A program made the translations under genes and the position numbers. The notes under the pieces are model-generated. The model searched no databases and was not told the DNA's origin. It saw only the letters and a list, made by a program, of their open reading frames with translations. This document shows positions 1 to 8,036 of a stretch of 64,000 bases of DNA, piece by piece (within the stretch, counting starts at the first letter, position 1; the number at the start of each line of letters is the position of its first letter). This stretch comes from Microbacterium sp. 10M-3C3. Lineage in GTDB: Bacteria; Actinomycetota; Actinomycetes; Actinomycetales; Microbacteriaceae. Location: contig NZ_CP034245.1 of NCBI RefSeq assembly GCF_003931875.1, forward strand, positions 3,100,001 through 3,164,000, read 5' to 3'.

Positions 1-1682
1 GCACGAAGGTGGCCTTCGTCGGCACCGTGACGGAGCAGACGGCCGGCATCGTCGACCCGTCCGGCATCGCCGGCATCGAGTTCGGCGACCAGGTCGAGGC
101 GGCCAACCGGGAGGCGAAGAACGCGCGCAAGGCCGGTGCCGACATCGTCGTGCTGCTCGCCCACGAGGGCTCCGAAGGCACGGACTGCGCGGCCATCGCC
201 ACCGAGTCCGGCGACTACGGCGACCTCGTCCGCGGCGCATCGAAGGACATCGACGCGATCGTGTCGGGCCACACGCACCAGAAGTACGCGTGCGAGATCG
301 GCGGGCGGCCGGTGATCCAGGCCGGCCAGTACGGCACGAACCTCGGCACCCTGGACATCGACCTCGACGACGCGGGCAAGCTCGTCTCCATCACGCCCGG
401 CGTGCGGTCGCTGTACGACGCGACGGTGGGGCAGTACATCGCCTACCCGCAGCCGGCCACGGCCGCGATCGTCGCCCAGGCGCGTCAGACGGCGGACGTG
501 AAGGGCCAGGTGGAGGTCGGGAAGATCACCGCCGACATCACCCGGGCCAAGACGGCGCAGGGCGGCGAGGACCGGGGCGCGTACTCGACGCTCGGCAATA
601 CCGTGGCGGACGTCTACCTGTGGGCCACGAGCGAGAACCCGGGCTTCAACGGCCAGGACGCGCAGATCGCGTTCATGAACCCGGGCGGCCTGCGCGCCGA
701 TCTCCTCTACGGCTCGGACAACGGCTCGGTCTCGTACCGCGAGGCTGCGAACGTGCAGCCCTTCGGCAACACGCTCGTGACCCTCTCGCTCACCGGCGCC
801 CAGCTGAAGTCGGTGCTCGAGGAGCAGTGGCAGCCGGCGTCGGCGTCGCGTCCCGTGCTCGCGCTCGGCGTCTCGAAGGGCTTCGCGTTCGAGTACGACC
901 CGAACGCCGTGAAGGGCTCGCGCATCGTGTCGATGCAGCTGAACGGCGTGAAGATCGACCCGAGCGCGTCGTACCGGGTCGTGACGAACTCGTTCCTCGC
1001 CGCCGGCGGCGACAACTTCACGTCGTTCGCGCAGGGCACCGGCAAGGCCGACTCGGGGCAGATCGACCTGCAGGCGACGGTGGACTTCTTCGCCGCGAAG
1101 AAGACGGTCGCCCCCTCGCCGCTCGGCCGCGCGTACCTCGTCGGCACGTCGCCCGTCGACGAAGGCACGTCGACCCCGCCCACCACTCCCACGCCCACCC
1201 CGTCGCCGACGGCGCCGGGTGCGGGCGCGCCGCCGGCCCCGGCGAACCCGGGCGGCAGCATCCCGGGTTCCGGCGTGCAGACCGGCGGCACGTGGGCGAA
1301 GGTCGCGCTCTCCAACGGCGGCCGTGTCGAGCAGGGCACGGCTCTGCAGGTCACCCTCACGGGGCTCACCCCGGGTCAGCGCGTCGCGGCGACGCTGTTC
1401 TCCACCCCGATCACGGTGTCGAACATCCCCGCGGCGGATGCGTCGGGCACGACCCGGTTCGCCGTGCAGATCCCGGCCGGGTTCGACCTCGGCGCGCACC
1501 GGCTCGTGATCACGACCGCCGGGCAGGACCCCATCCAGGTCGGGGTGACCGTCGTGCGCCCCGGAGCCCTCGCGGCCACCGGCGCCGAGACGCCGTGGGG
1601 CATCGCGCTGGCCGGCGCGCTCCTCCTGGTCGCCGGCGGCCTCGCCGTCACCCTGCGCAAGCGGCGGACCACCACCGCGTGA
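1..1682 (+). CDS. 5'-nucleotidase family protein, wall-anchored, 5' end outside window
   Basis: C-terminal part (about 559 codons) of a secreted bifunctional metallophosphatase/5'-nucleotidase, a family that removes phosphate from extracellular nucleotides. The end of the calcineurin-like metallophosphatase domain shows as GHTHQ near base 270. The 5'-nucleotidase C-terminal domain follows (NPGG near base 680, GGDNF near 1008). After it come a Thr/Pro linker, a beta-rich Ig-like domain (bases about 1285-1560), then LAATG, a hydrophobic helix and an RKRR tail, the layout of a sortase sorting signal. The true start is upstream of base 1 and the frame is in phase with base 3. Family assignment is firm; the exact substrate is inferred. 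Confidence 0.9.
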   Translation, partial: TKVAFVGTVTEQTAGIVDPSGIAGIEFGDQVEAANREAKNARKAGADIVVLLAHEGSEGTDCAAIATESGDYGDLVRGASKDIDAIVSGHTHQKYACEIGGRPVIQAGQYGTNLGTLDIDLDDAGKLVSITPGVRSLYDATVGQYIAYPQPATAAIVAQARQTADVKGQVEVGKITADITRAKTAQGGEDRGAYSTLGNTVADVYLWATSENPGFNGQDAQIAFMNPGGLRADLLYGSDNGSVSYREAANVQPFGNTLVTLSLTGAQLKSVLEEQWQPASASRPVLALGVSKGFAFEYDPNAVKGSRIVSMQLNGVKIDPSASYRVVTNSFLAAGGDNFTSFAQGTGKADSGQIDLQATVDFFAAKKTVAPSPLGRAYLVGTSPVDEGTSTPPTTPTPTPSPTAPGAGAPPAPANPGGSIPGSGVQTGGTWAKVALSNGGRVEQGTALQVTLTGLTPGQRVAATLFSTPITVSNIPAADASGTTRFAVQIPAGFDLGAHRLVITTAGQDPIQVGVTVVRPGALAATGAETPWGIALAGALLLVAGGLAVTLRKRRTTTA

Positions 1683-1686
1683 CGAC

Positions 1687-1784
1687 AGAACGGGCGACCG
1701 CTCGCGCGTGAACCGCAGGAGAATCGGTCGGATGCAGCACCAACGCGCGCGAAACCTGCTGCATCCGGCCGATTCGCCCGTTCT
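1687..1784. repeat. Family B palindromic repeat, copy B1
   Basis: Nested inverted repeat just after the 5'-nucleotidase stop. Outer arms AGAACGGGC (1687-1695) and GCCCGTTCT (1776-1784); inner 17-base arms 1721-1737 and 1759-1775 (GAATCGG..GGATGCAG type) pair with one mismatch. Its right half is almost identical to copy B2 at 24538-24598. It could work as a 3' hairpin or terminator for the upstream gene, but the recurrence marks it as a dispersed element. Confidence 0.8.
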
Positions 1785-1834
1785 CGGCGCGAGGGGGCTC
1801 GCGTCCGCGCCGTGGTGGCGGGTGAGCCGCACGG

Positions 1835-1840
1835 TAGCGT
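1835..1840 (+). promoter_or_regulatory. -10 element TAGCGT of leaderless rnhA promoter
   Basis: TAGCGT ends 7 bases before the GTG at 1848, so transcription should start at or next to the start codon. This spacing recurs at many genes of the window and decides the start of rnhA. No clear -35 box is seen. Confidence 0.55.
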
Positions 1841-1847
1841 GGAGCGA

Positions 1848-2375
1848 GTGAGTGCGGATCGCTACGTCGTCGCGACCGACGGCGCGTGCAAGGGAAATCC
1901 CGGGCCGACCGGGTGGGCGTGGGTCGGCGAAGACGGCGAATGGGCCGCCGGCGCGCTGCCCGTCGGCACGAACAACATCGGCGAGCTGCTGGGGCTCCTG
2001 CGCGCGATCGAAGACCACGCCGACGTGCGCGAGCTCGTCGTGCAGGCGGACTCGAAGTACGCGATCGACACGTACTCGAGCTGGATGGACGGCCATCGCC
2101 GGCGCGGCTGGAAGACCTCGACCGGCGCGCCGACGAAGAACCGCGACCTGCTCGAGAAGCTCATCGCCGCGCGCGACGCCCGCCGGGCCGCGGGGCTCCC
2201 GGATGTCGTGCTCGAGCACGTGCGCGGGCACTCGGGGCACGTCCTGAACGCGTGGGCCGACGAGCGCGCCGTGCGCGCGGCCGAGCACGCCGCGAAGGGC
2301 GTCGAGTCGGCGTGGTCGTCCCTCGGGTCGCACCCGAAGCTCGACGTGTCGACCGCGCCGCGCAACGGTCGCTGA
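1848..2375 (+). CDS. rnhA: Ribonuclease HI
   Basis: Cytoplasmic endonuclease that cuts the RNA strand of RNA:DNA hybrids (R-loops, primer remnants). 175 aa, single RNase H domain. The acidic catalytic set is visible: D11 in TDGACKGNPG, E46 in NNIGELLGL, D68 in QADSKYAI and D138 in NAWADERA, with the assisting H128 in RGHSGH. The reading frame continues 12 codons upstream to another GTG, but 1848 is preferred because TAGCGT lies 7 bases ahead. It ends one base from the convergent thiolase stop, so there is no room for a separate terminator between the two genes. Confidence 0.93.
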   Translation: MSADRYVVATDGACKGNPGPTGWAWVGEDGEWAAGALPVGTNNIGELLGLLRAIEDHADVRELVVQADSKYAIDTYSSWMDGHRRRGWKTSTGAPTKNRDLLEKLIAARDARRAAGLPDVVLEHVRGHSGHVLNAWADERAVRAAEHAAKGVESAWSSLGSHPKLDVSTAPRNGR

Positions 2376-2376
2376 G

Positions 2377-3564
2377 TCAGCCGTCCCAACGCCGAAGGAG
2401 CGCGGCGAGCGCCTGACCCCCGCCGATGCACATCGTCGCGACCGCATACTCCAGGTGGCGGCGGTGCAGGTCCATCGCGGCGCGCACCGTGAGGATCGCG
2501 CCGGTCGCACCGACGGGGTGGCCGAGCGCGATCGCACCGCCGTACGGGTTCGTCTTCTCGGGGTCGAGCCCGGCATCGCGGATCACCGCGACCGCCTGCG
2601 CCGCGAACGCCTCGTTGAGCTCGACCACATCGACGTCGGCGGGCGTCAAGCCGGTCTGCGCCCACAGCCGCTCGAGGGCGATGACCGGCGCGTAGCCCAT
2701 GATCTCCGGCTCGATGCCGGCGGTCGCGACCGCCTCGATCGTCGCGAGCCCGGCGAGGCCCCGCTCGCGCGCGTCGCGCTCGCGCATCAGCACCGTGGCG
2801 GCGGCGCCGTCGTTGATGCCCGACGAGTTGCCCGCCGTGACCGTGCCGCCCGCGACGAACGCCGGCCGCAGCCCCCCGAGCACCTCGACGGTCGTTCCGG
2901 GCCGCGGATGCTCGTCGACCGCCACCTCGACGGGGCGCTTCCCGCCGGTCGTCACGGGGATGATCTCCTCGGCGAACGCCGCGCGCGCCGCATCCGTCGC
3001 CGCCCGCCGCTGGCTCTCGGCCGCGAATGCGTCCTGCTCCGCGCGCGTCACGCCGTACCGCTCGGCGACGGTCTCGGCCGTCGTGCCCATGTGCCGCCCG
3101 CTGAACGGGTCGGTGAGGATCGCGAGCGTCCCGTCGAGCAGCGTCCGGTCACCCAGGCGCGCGTTGCCGCGCGCGGAGAAGTCGAGGAAGGGGGTGCGCG
3201 ACATGCTCTCGTCGCCGCCCGCGACGACGACGTTCACGCCGCCCCACAGCAGCTCCTGCGCCCCCGACCAGATCGCCTGCAGACCGGAGCCGCACAGCCG
3301 GTTGACGGTGAAGGCGGGGATGCGGGGGGCCAAGCCCGCCGCGAGCGCCACGCGTCGCGCGTTGTACGCGTCGGGCCCGTTCTGCGCGATGCATCCCATC
3401 ACGACCTCGCCGACGTCGGCGCCGTCGACGGCCGACCGCTCGAGCGCGGCGGTCACCGCGCGTGCGCCGAGCTCGTACGCGTCGACCCCCGACAGCGCCC
3501 CGCCGAAGCTTCCGATCGGCGTGCGCGCCCCGGCGAGGATGACAACCCTGTCTCGCGTGTCCAT
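2377..3564 (-). CDS. Acetyl-CoA acyltransferase (thiolase)
   Basis: Thiolase-superfamily enzyme of 395 aa, the usual length for degradative or biosynthetic thiolases. It condenses two acetyl-CoA or cleaves 3-ketoacyl-CoA. The acyl-accepting Cys is C91 in NRLCGSGLQ; the His of GHPVGATG (about 349) and the second Cys of CIGGGQA (about 379) complete the active site. The start MDTRDRVV is chosen over an in-frame upstream ATG because CAGAGT lies 6 bases upstream and the N-terminus then matches the family. The gene stands alone, so acetoacetyl-CoA versus longer-chain specificity cannot be settled from context. Confidence 0.92.
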   Translation of the reverse strand: MDTRDRVVILAGARTPIGSFGGALSGVDAYELGARAVTAALERSAVDGADVGEVVMGCIAQNGPDAYNARRVALAAGLAPRIPAFTVNRLCGSGLQAIWSGAQELLWGGVNVVVAGGDESMSRTPFLDFSARGNARLGDRTLLDGTLAILTDPFSGRHMGTTAETVAERYGVTRAEQDAFAAESQRRAATDAARAAFAEEIIPVTTGGKRPVEVAVDEHPRPGTTVEVLGGLRPAFVAGGTVTAGNSSGINDGAAATVLMRERDARERGLAGLATIEAVATAGIEPEIMGYAPVIALERLWAQTGLTPADVDVVELNEAFAAQAVAVIRDAGLDPEKTNPYGGAIALGHPVGATGAILTVRAAMDLHRRHLEYAVATMCIGGGQALAALLRRWDG

Positions 3565-3660
3565 GCCCCCACTCTGCCCCGAAAGCGCCCCCCAGAGGCG
3601 AGAGCACCTGTTCCGGGGAGCGGGATGGGCCACGACGGCGCACTCCGGGCGGCCTGCGGG

Positions 3661-4110
3661 TCATGAGCCGGCGCGGTGGTACTCCTCCAGCACAGCCGGC
3701 ACGCCCTCGGACAGCATCCTCCGGCGCACGCGGCCGAGCAGGCGCGACATCGCGAAGCCGCCGACACCCGCGAAGCCCGTGTGCGACCACGTGAAGCGCG
3801 TGCCACGGGGCACCTCCTCCAAGCTGTACCGCACGTCGGTGACGCTGTCGGCGCCCTCTTCGCCACGCCACGTGTAGTGCAGCGCGTGTGGCGGGTCGAC
3901 GGCGACGACCTCACAGAAGACCACGCCGGCCCACCCGATCGTGGGCCTGCCGACGAATCGGAACCGCGTGCCCGGTATGGCCGCGAACCCTTCCGGGCGA
4001 CCGCCGCGCCCGGTCGTGGTCCAGCGGGCGACCAGCTCGGCCCGTGTCACGACGGCCCATACCTCGTCGACCGGATAGGGGTAGACACGGGTCACCGAAT
4101 ATCCCGACAT
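3661..4110 (-). CDS. SRPBCC / AHSA1-like domain protein
   Basis: 149 aa, one START/SRPBCC fold (polyketide cyclase or Aha1-like) with the typical opening in which a short strand is followed by PVDEVWAVVT and a loop reaching ARW. Such proteins bind small hydrophobic ligands; the function is not known for this member. It is transcribed divergently from a TetR-family gene, with a palindromic operator between them, so it is probably controlled by that regulator. A GAGGAG Shine-Dalgarno lies 6 bases before the ATG. Confidence 0.8.
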   Translation of the reverse strand: MSGYSVTRVYPYPVDEVWAVVTRAELVARWTTTGRGGRPEGFAAIPGTRFRFVGRPTIGWAGVVFCEVVAVDPPHALHYTWRGEEGADSVTDVRYSLEEVPRGTRFTWSHTGFAGVGGFAMSRLLGRVRRRMLSEGVPAVLEEYHRAGS

Positions 4111-4139
4111 GTCGGCTCCTCTCTCTCGGAGTCACGCAG

Positions 4140-4159
4140 TCTACCTACCGGTCGGTAGA
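4140..4159. promoter_or_regulatory. Probable TetR operator between SRPBCC and tetR
   Basis: CTACCGGTCGGTAG (4145-4158) is a perfect inverted repeat of 6-base arms around GT. An overlapping outer pair, TCTACC (4140-4145) and GGTAGA (4154-4159), has its own axis. It lies in the shared promoter region of the divergent pair, about 20 bases upstream of the tetR -10 box. Confidence 0.6.
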
Positions 4160-4178
4160 TTACCTCACGCAGGGTAGA

Positions 4179-4184
4179 TAGAGT
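4179..4184 (+). promoter_or_regulatory. -10 element TAGAGT of leaderless tetR promoter
   Basis: TAGAGT followed by 6 bases and the ATG at 4191, the leaderless spacing seen across the window. The palindrome at 4140-4159 would cover the -35 region. Confidence 0.5.
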
Positions 4185-4190
4185 GAAGAC

Positions 4191-4832
4191 ATGGTTGGCG
4201 CGCGTGACACAGCACCTCGCCGCGGCCGCGGCGCGCAGACGCGCGAGTCCGCACGTCGCGCAGCGCTCCGTCTCTTCACCGAACGCGGCTACGACGCCAC
4301 CTCGATGCGACAGATCGCCGACGAAGTGGGGATCAACAAGGCGTCGCTGTATTACTACTTCGCCAGCAAGGAGGCCATCGTCCAGTCGCTGCTCGACGAG
4401 CGGGGAGACGAAGCGGAGCGCCTCGTCGCCTGGGTGCGCGAGCAGCCGCAGTCCCGGACGCTCTTCGCTCAGGCCGTGATGCGGTGGGTGGAGTCGTTCA
4501 CCGACGAGAAGCTGCAGGGGATCCGGTTCATGGCCGCGAATCCGCTGCTGCTGGCGCGCCTCGCGGACGATGAGACCCCTCGCGTCGCGAGCGGTCTTGC
4601 GCAGCTGGCAGAAGAACTCGCCCGCCTCCTGCCCCGACGAACGCCCACCGCCGTCGTCATGGTGCGGATGGCGCTCCTCTCGATCAACGCGGCCGTGCAG
4701 GCAGCCGCCTCCGCGGACGTGCCCGATGCCGCCGTCATCGAGGCCGCTCGCCGCGTGGCGCGCATCGTGACGGCCGACCTGGTCGGCGGCGCCGACGAGG
4801 ACTCCGAGGAGGAGACGCATGCTTCGGCCTGA
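4191..4832 (+). CDS. TetR/AcrR family transcriptional regulator
   Basis: 213 aa. The N-terminal TetR helix-turn-helix runs from about residue 17 to 63, with the typical RQIADEVGINKASLYYYF recognition segment; the C-terminal two thirds are the variable ligand-binding helices. It probably represses itself and the divergent SRPBCC gene through the palindrome between them. Leaderless start: TAGAGT 6 bases upstream of the ATG. The ligand is unknown. Confidence 0.88.
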   Translation: MVGARDTAPRRGRGAQTRESARRAALRLFTERGYDATSMRQIADEVGINKASLYYYFASKEAIVQSLLDERGDEAERLVAWVREQPQSRTLFAQAVMRWVESFTDEKLQGIRFMAANPLLLARLADDETPRVASGLAQLAEELARLLPRRTPTAVVMVRMALLSINAAVQAAASADVPDAAVIEAARRVARIVTADLVGGADEDSEEETHASA

Positions 4833-4848
4833 GCGCAGCGACAGAGTA

Positions 4849-4864
4849 TTCACAAATTTGTGAA
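4849..4864. promoter_or_regulatory. 16-bp perfect palindrome, probable MarR/GbsR operator
   Basis: TTCACAAATTTGTGAA is a perfect AT-rich palindrome in a 73% GC genome. It lies 7 bases upstream of the TAACGT -10 box of the ABC-ABC-MarR operon, over the -35 region. The best candidate binder is the MarR/GbsR-type protein encoded by the last gene of that operon (inference). Confidence 0.65.
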
Positions 4865-4871
4865 ATGAGCG

Positions 4872-4877
4872 TAACGT
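4872..4877 (+). promoter_or_regulatory. -10 element TAACGT of leaderless ABC exporter operon promoter
   Basis: TAACGT is followed by 7 bases and the ATG at 4885. No Shine-Dalgarno is present, which fits a leaderless transcript. Confidence 0.5.
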
Positions 4878-4884
4878 CCCGCGC

Positions 4885-5865
4885 ATGGACGCACCGATCC
4901 GTGTTCGCGGCCTCGTCAAGCGCTATGGCCGCACCCTCGCCCTCGACGGGCTCGACCTCGACGTCGCCCCCGGCGAGGTGCACGGCTTCCTCGGCCCGAA
5001 CGGCGCCGGCAAGTCGACCACACTGCGCATCCTGCTCGGGCTCGTGCGCGCGACCTCCGGCGAGGTGCGGGTGCTCGGCGGCGATCCGTGGCACGACGCC
5101 GCGCGCCTGCACCGCCGCATCGCGTATGTGCCGGGCGACGTGAGCCTGTGGCCGAACCTTTCCGGCGGACAGGCGATCGACCTGCTCGCGGGCCTGCGCG
5201 GCACGCCGCGCGACGCGGCCTATCGCGCCGAGCGCGAGCGGCTGCTCCACGCGTTCGAGCTCGACCCGCGCAAGAGGGGCCGCGCGTACTCCAAGGGCAA
5301 CCGGCAGAAGGTCGCGCTGGTCGCCGCGTTCGCCGCATCCGCCGACCTGTACGTCTTCGACGAGCCCACGAGCGGCCTCGACCCGCTCATGGAGGTCGTC
5401 TTCCAGCGGGAGCTGCAGCGCGTCAAGGACGCCGGCGAGACGGTGCTGCTGTCGAGCCACATCCTCTCCGAGGTCGAGCAGCTGTGCGACCGCGTGAGCA
5501 TCGTGCGCGCGGGCCGCACCGTGGAGTCGGGCACGCTCGCCGACCTCCGCCACCTCACCCGCACGGAGGTGTCGTTCGAGGCCGCGGATGAGACGGCGGA
5601 TGCGGCGTGGCTGGCCGCCGTCCCGGGCGCCCACGATCCCGTCGTGGCCGACGGGCGCGCGCGCTTCACGGTCGACAGCGACGCCGTCGCCGGCGTGCTG
5701 CCGACCCTCGCCGCCCACGACGTCGCGGGCCTGCGGATCGCCCCGCCGTCGCTCGAGGAGCTGTTCCTCCGGCACTACGCAGAGGGGGCGCCGGCGGCGG
5801 ACGACGGCGCCGGCGGCGCGGACGCCGCGGCGCGTGCGCCGCTGCGCAGACGGGCACGGCGATGA
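4885..5865 (+). CDS. ABC transporter ATP-binding protein (drug export type)
   Basis: 326 aa ATPase subunit of an ABC-2 exporter. Walker A GPNGAGKST (37-45), Walker B with VFDEPTSGLD (about 154-163), and the switch His in SSHILSEVEQ. The signature is YSKGNRQK rather than LSGGQ, a form common in this subfamily. The C-terminal region (about 225-326) is the usual extra domain of antibiotic-type exporters. The stop overlaps the permease start (ATGA). It is first in a three-gene operon with a permease and a MarR-type regulator, which suggests ligand-induced export of a toxic compound. Confidence 0.9.
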   Translation: MDAPIRVRGLVKRYGRTLALDGLDLDVAPGEVHGFLGPNGAGKSTTLRILLGLVRATSGEVRVLGGDPWHDAARLHRRIAYVPGDVSLWPNLSGGQAIDLLAGLRGTPRDAAYRAERERLLHAFELDPRKRGRAYSKGNRQKVALVAAFAASADLYVFDEPTSGLDPLMEVVFQRELQRVKDAGETVLLSSHILSEVEQLCDRVSIVRAGRTVESGTLADLRHLTRTEVSFEAADETADAAWLAAVPGAHDPVVADGRARFTVDSDAVAGVLPTLAAHDVAGLRIAPPSLEELFLRHYAEGAPAADDGAGGADAAARAPLRRRARR

Positions 5866-7481
5866 CGCGCTTCGTGCTGCTGTACGCGCAGCGCTGGCGT
5901 CGCGACCTCGTGCAGCTGACGCTGTGGATCGCCGGCACCGTGGCCCTGGCGGCCGCCGCGGACGCGGGGGTGGCGCAGCAGTTCGCGACCGCGCAGGACC
6001 GCGTGAACCTCCTCGCCGCGGTGCTCGCGAACCCGGTCATCCTGCTCTTCCGCGGCCTGCCGTCGGGGAGCGATCCGAGCGCGGTCATCGCGTTCCTGAT
6101 CCTGCCGTTCCTCGCCCTCATGGCGGCCCTCATGAGCACGTTCCTGGCCGTGCGCCACACGCGCGGCGACGAGGAGCAGCAGCGCACCGAGCTCGTTGCG
6201 GCCACACCCGCCGGACGCGTGCGGCCGTTCGCGGCGACCGCCGCGCACGGCGTCCTCGCGAACGTCGTCGTCGGGGCGCTCGTGACCGCGACCTTCGTCG
6301 CGACCGGGCAGCCCGCCGCCGGCGCCCTCACGATCGGGACCGCGACGGGAGCGACGGGCATCGCCTTCCTCGCGCTCGCGCTCCTCGTCGCCCAGCTCGT
6401 GCGGACGTCGCGCGCGGCGAACGCGACGTCGGTGTGGGTCGTCATGATCGCGTACCTCGTGTGCGGCATCGGCAACGCGCTGGGCCGTCCGAGCGACGAC
6501 CTGCAGAGCCTGCAGAGCGCGCCGCTGGCCTGGTTCTCGCCCTTCGGGTGGGCCGAGAACACCCGGCCGTGGACGACTGACGACCCCCGACCCCTTCTCG
6601 TGTCCCTCGCGCTCGCGGTCGTCGCGGTCGCGGTCGCCGTTTCCCTCCAGCGCGTGCGCGACGTCGGCGGCGCGCTGCTCCCCGAGCGGCGGGGGCCCGC
6701 CGCATCCGCGTCGCTGCGCGGTCCGGTTTCTCTCGCGTGGCGACTGTCGCGCGCGTCGACGCTCGGGTGGGCGATCGGCGGACTCGTGACCGGTCTGCTC
6801 GCGACCCGGCTCGCATCGGTGGTGTCGCAGCTGGGCGACACGATCGCCTCGGTGCAGGCGCTCGTCACGGCGTTGTCGGCCGACGGATCGCTCGAGCAGG
6901 GCGCGGTGGTGATCTTCTTCACGCTCGTCGGGGTGCTCGCAGCCTGCGCCGGCGTGCAGACCGTCATCCGTGCGCGGCAGGACGAGGCGCACGGGCTGGC
7001 CGAACCCGTGCGCGCGGGAGCGGTCGGACGGGTGGGCTGGGTCGCCTCGTACGGGGCCGTGGCGATCGTGGCCGTCGTCGCGACGACCGCGGCCGCCGTC
7101 CTCGGCGCCCTCGCAGGACTGGCCTCGCAGCAGGACCCGGACTGGTCGCTCGCCGGCGACGCCGTGGTCGCCGGCGCAGGGCAGCTGCCCGCCGCGCTCG
7201 TCTTCGTCGTCGTCACCGCGCTCGTCCTCGTCGTGGCGCCGCGCCTGACGATCCTCCTCGGCTGGACGCTCGTGCTGCTGGGGCTGCTGCTGGGTCTGTT
7301 CGGTCCGCTCCTCGGCCTGCCCGACGCCGTGGTGAACGCGTCGCCGATCGCCGTGACCCCGATCGTCGAGTCCGACGGGGTCGACGTGCGCGGCCTGTGG
7401 TGGCTCGTCGCCATCGCGGTCGCGGGCGGCGCGACCGCCCTCGCGCTCGCGCGCAGCCGTCAGCTGGAGGCAGACGGATGA
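5862..7481 (+). CDS. ABC transporter permease, antibiotic exporter family
   Basis: 539 aa, about 12 hydrophobic segments in two halves, resembling the large permeases (about 530 aa) of tetronasin-type exporters. The first helix starts near residue 20 and the second half begins near residue 300 (WRLSRASTLGWAIGGLV). The start MTRFVLLYAQRWRRD overlaps the ATPase stop as ATGA, and its own stop overlaps the regulator start in the same way, so all three proteins should be made together. Substrate unknown. Confidence 0.87.
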   Translation: MTRFVLLYAQRWRRDLVQLTLWIAGTVALAAAADAGVAQQFATAQDRVNLLAAVLANPVILLFRGLPSGSDPSAVIAFLILPFLALMAALMSTFLAVRHTRGDEEQQRTELVAATPAGRVRPFAATAAHGVLANVVVGALVTATFVATGQPAAGALTIGTATGATGIAFLALALLVAQLVRTSRAANATSVWVVMIAYLVCGIGNALGRPSDDLQSLQSAPLAWFSPFGWAENTRPWTTDDPRPLLVSLALAVVAVAVAVSLQRVRDVGGALLPERRGPAASASLRGPVSLAWRLSRASTLGWAIGGLVTGLLATRLASVVSQLGDTIASVQALVTALSADGSLEQGAVVIFFTLVGVLAACAGVQTVIRARQDEAHGLAEPVRAGAVGRVGWVASYGAVAIVAVVATTAAAVLGALAGLASQQDPDWSLAGDAVVAGAGQLPAALVFVVVTALVLVVAPRLTILLGWTLVLLGLLLGLFGPLLGLPDAVVNASPIAVTPIVESDGVDVRGLWWLVAIAVAGGATALALARSRQLEADG

Positions 7482-7945
7482 CGCCGCGCGAGCACCGGGC
7501 CCTCGACGCCGCGGAGCAGACGGCCGCGCTGCTGGCGTCGGCGGGCATGCCGCGGATGCCCTCGCGCGTGCTCGCCGCGCTCGTCGCCGCGCCGCCCGAC
7601 GGCTACACCGCCGCGGAGCTCGGCGAGCGGCTGGGGATCAGCGCCGCCGCCGTGTCGGGGGCGGTGCGGTACCTGCAGACCGTGGGGGTCGCGCATCGGA
7701 TGTCGCGCCCCGGCGAGCGCCGCGACCGGTACGTGCTCACCGACGACACGTGGTACGCCGCGCTCGCGGGGAAGAACCCCCTGTACGAGCAGCTCGCGCA
7801 GCTGCTGGACCGCATCGCCGCCGAGACCGACGACACCGGTCACGCCGCCGAGATGGCGCGCTTCTTCCGTTTCATCGCCGCGCGCATGCCCGAGATCCTC
7901 GAGGAGTGGGAGCGGGTGCGCGCCGACGAGTTCCCGCGCGGCTGA
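7478..7945 (+). CDS. MarR/GbsR-type transcriptional regulator
   Basis: 155 aa winged-helix protein. The recognition region reads TAAELGERLGISAAAVSGAVRYL-type (residues about 43-67), followed by a wing (RPGERRDRYVL), and a C-terminal helical part typical of the GbsR-like MarR branch. It is translationally coupled to the exporter genes, an arrangement in which the regulator senses the exported compound. Its probable binding site is the 16-bp palindrome at 4849-4864; this is inferred from position and symmetry. Confidence 0.85.
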   Translation: MTPREHRALDAAEQTAALLASAGMPRMPSRVLAALVAAPPDGYTAAELGERLGISAAAVSGAVRYLQTVGVAHRMSRPGERRDRYVLTDDTWYAALAGKNPLYEQLAQLLDRIAAETDDTGHAAEMARFFRFIAARMPEILEEWERVRADEFPRG

Positions 7946-7970
7946 CGCGCGTCGGCGCGGCTCGCCGAAA

Positions 7971-8036
7971 GTGCATCGTCCCCGCGAGAGGGCACGGCCG
8001 GGCGAGCGGTCTCGCCGCGATGATGCACTCTCGCGG
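7971..8036. repeat. Family A palindromic repeat, copy A1 (interleaved arms)
   Basis: Lies between two convergent genes. CCGCGAGAG (7982-7990) pairs with CTCTCGCGG (8028-8036), and GTGCATC (7971-7977) pairs with GATGCAC (8022-8028). The pairs interleave (a b a' b'), so an RNA could form a pseudoknot or either of two hairpins. It abuts the stop codon of the minus-strand TetR gene. A divergent member of family A. Confidence 0.65.

Noticed and set aside
5280..5310. ABC ATPase at 4885 seemed to lack the LSGGQ signature
   Set aside because: The YSKGxxQ form is a common variant in this exporter subfamily; Walker A, Walker B and the switch His are intact.
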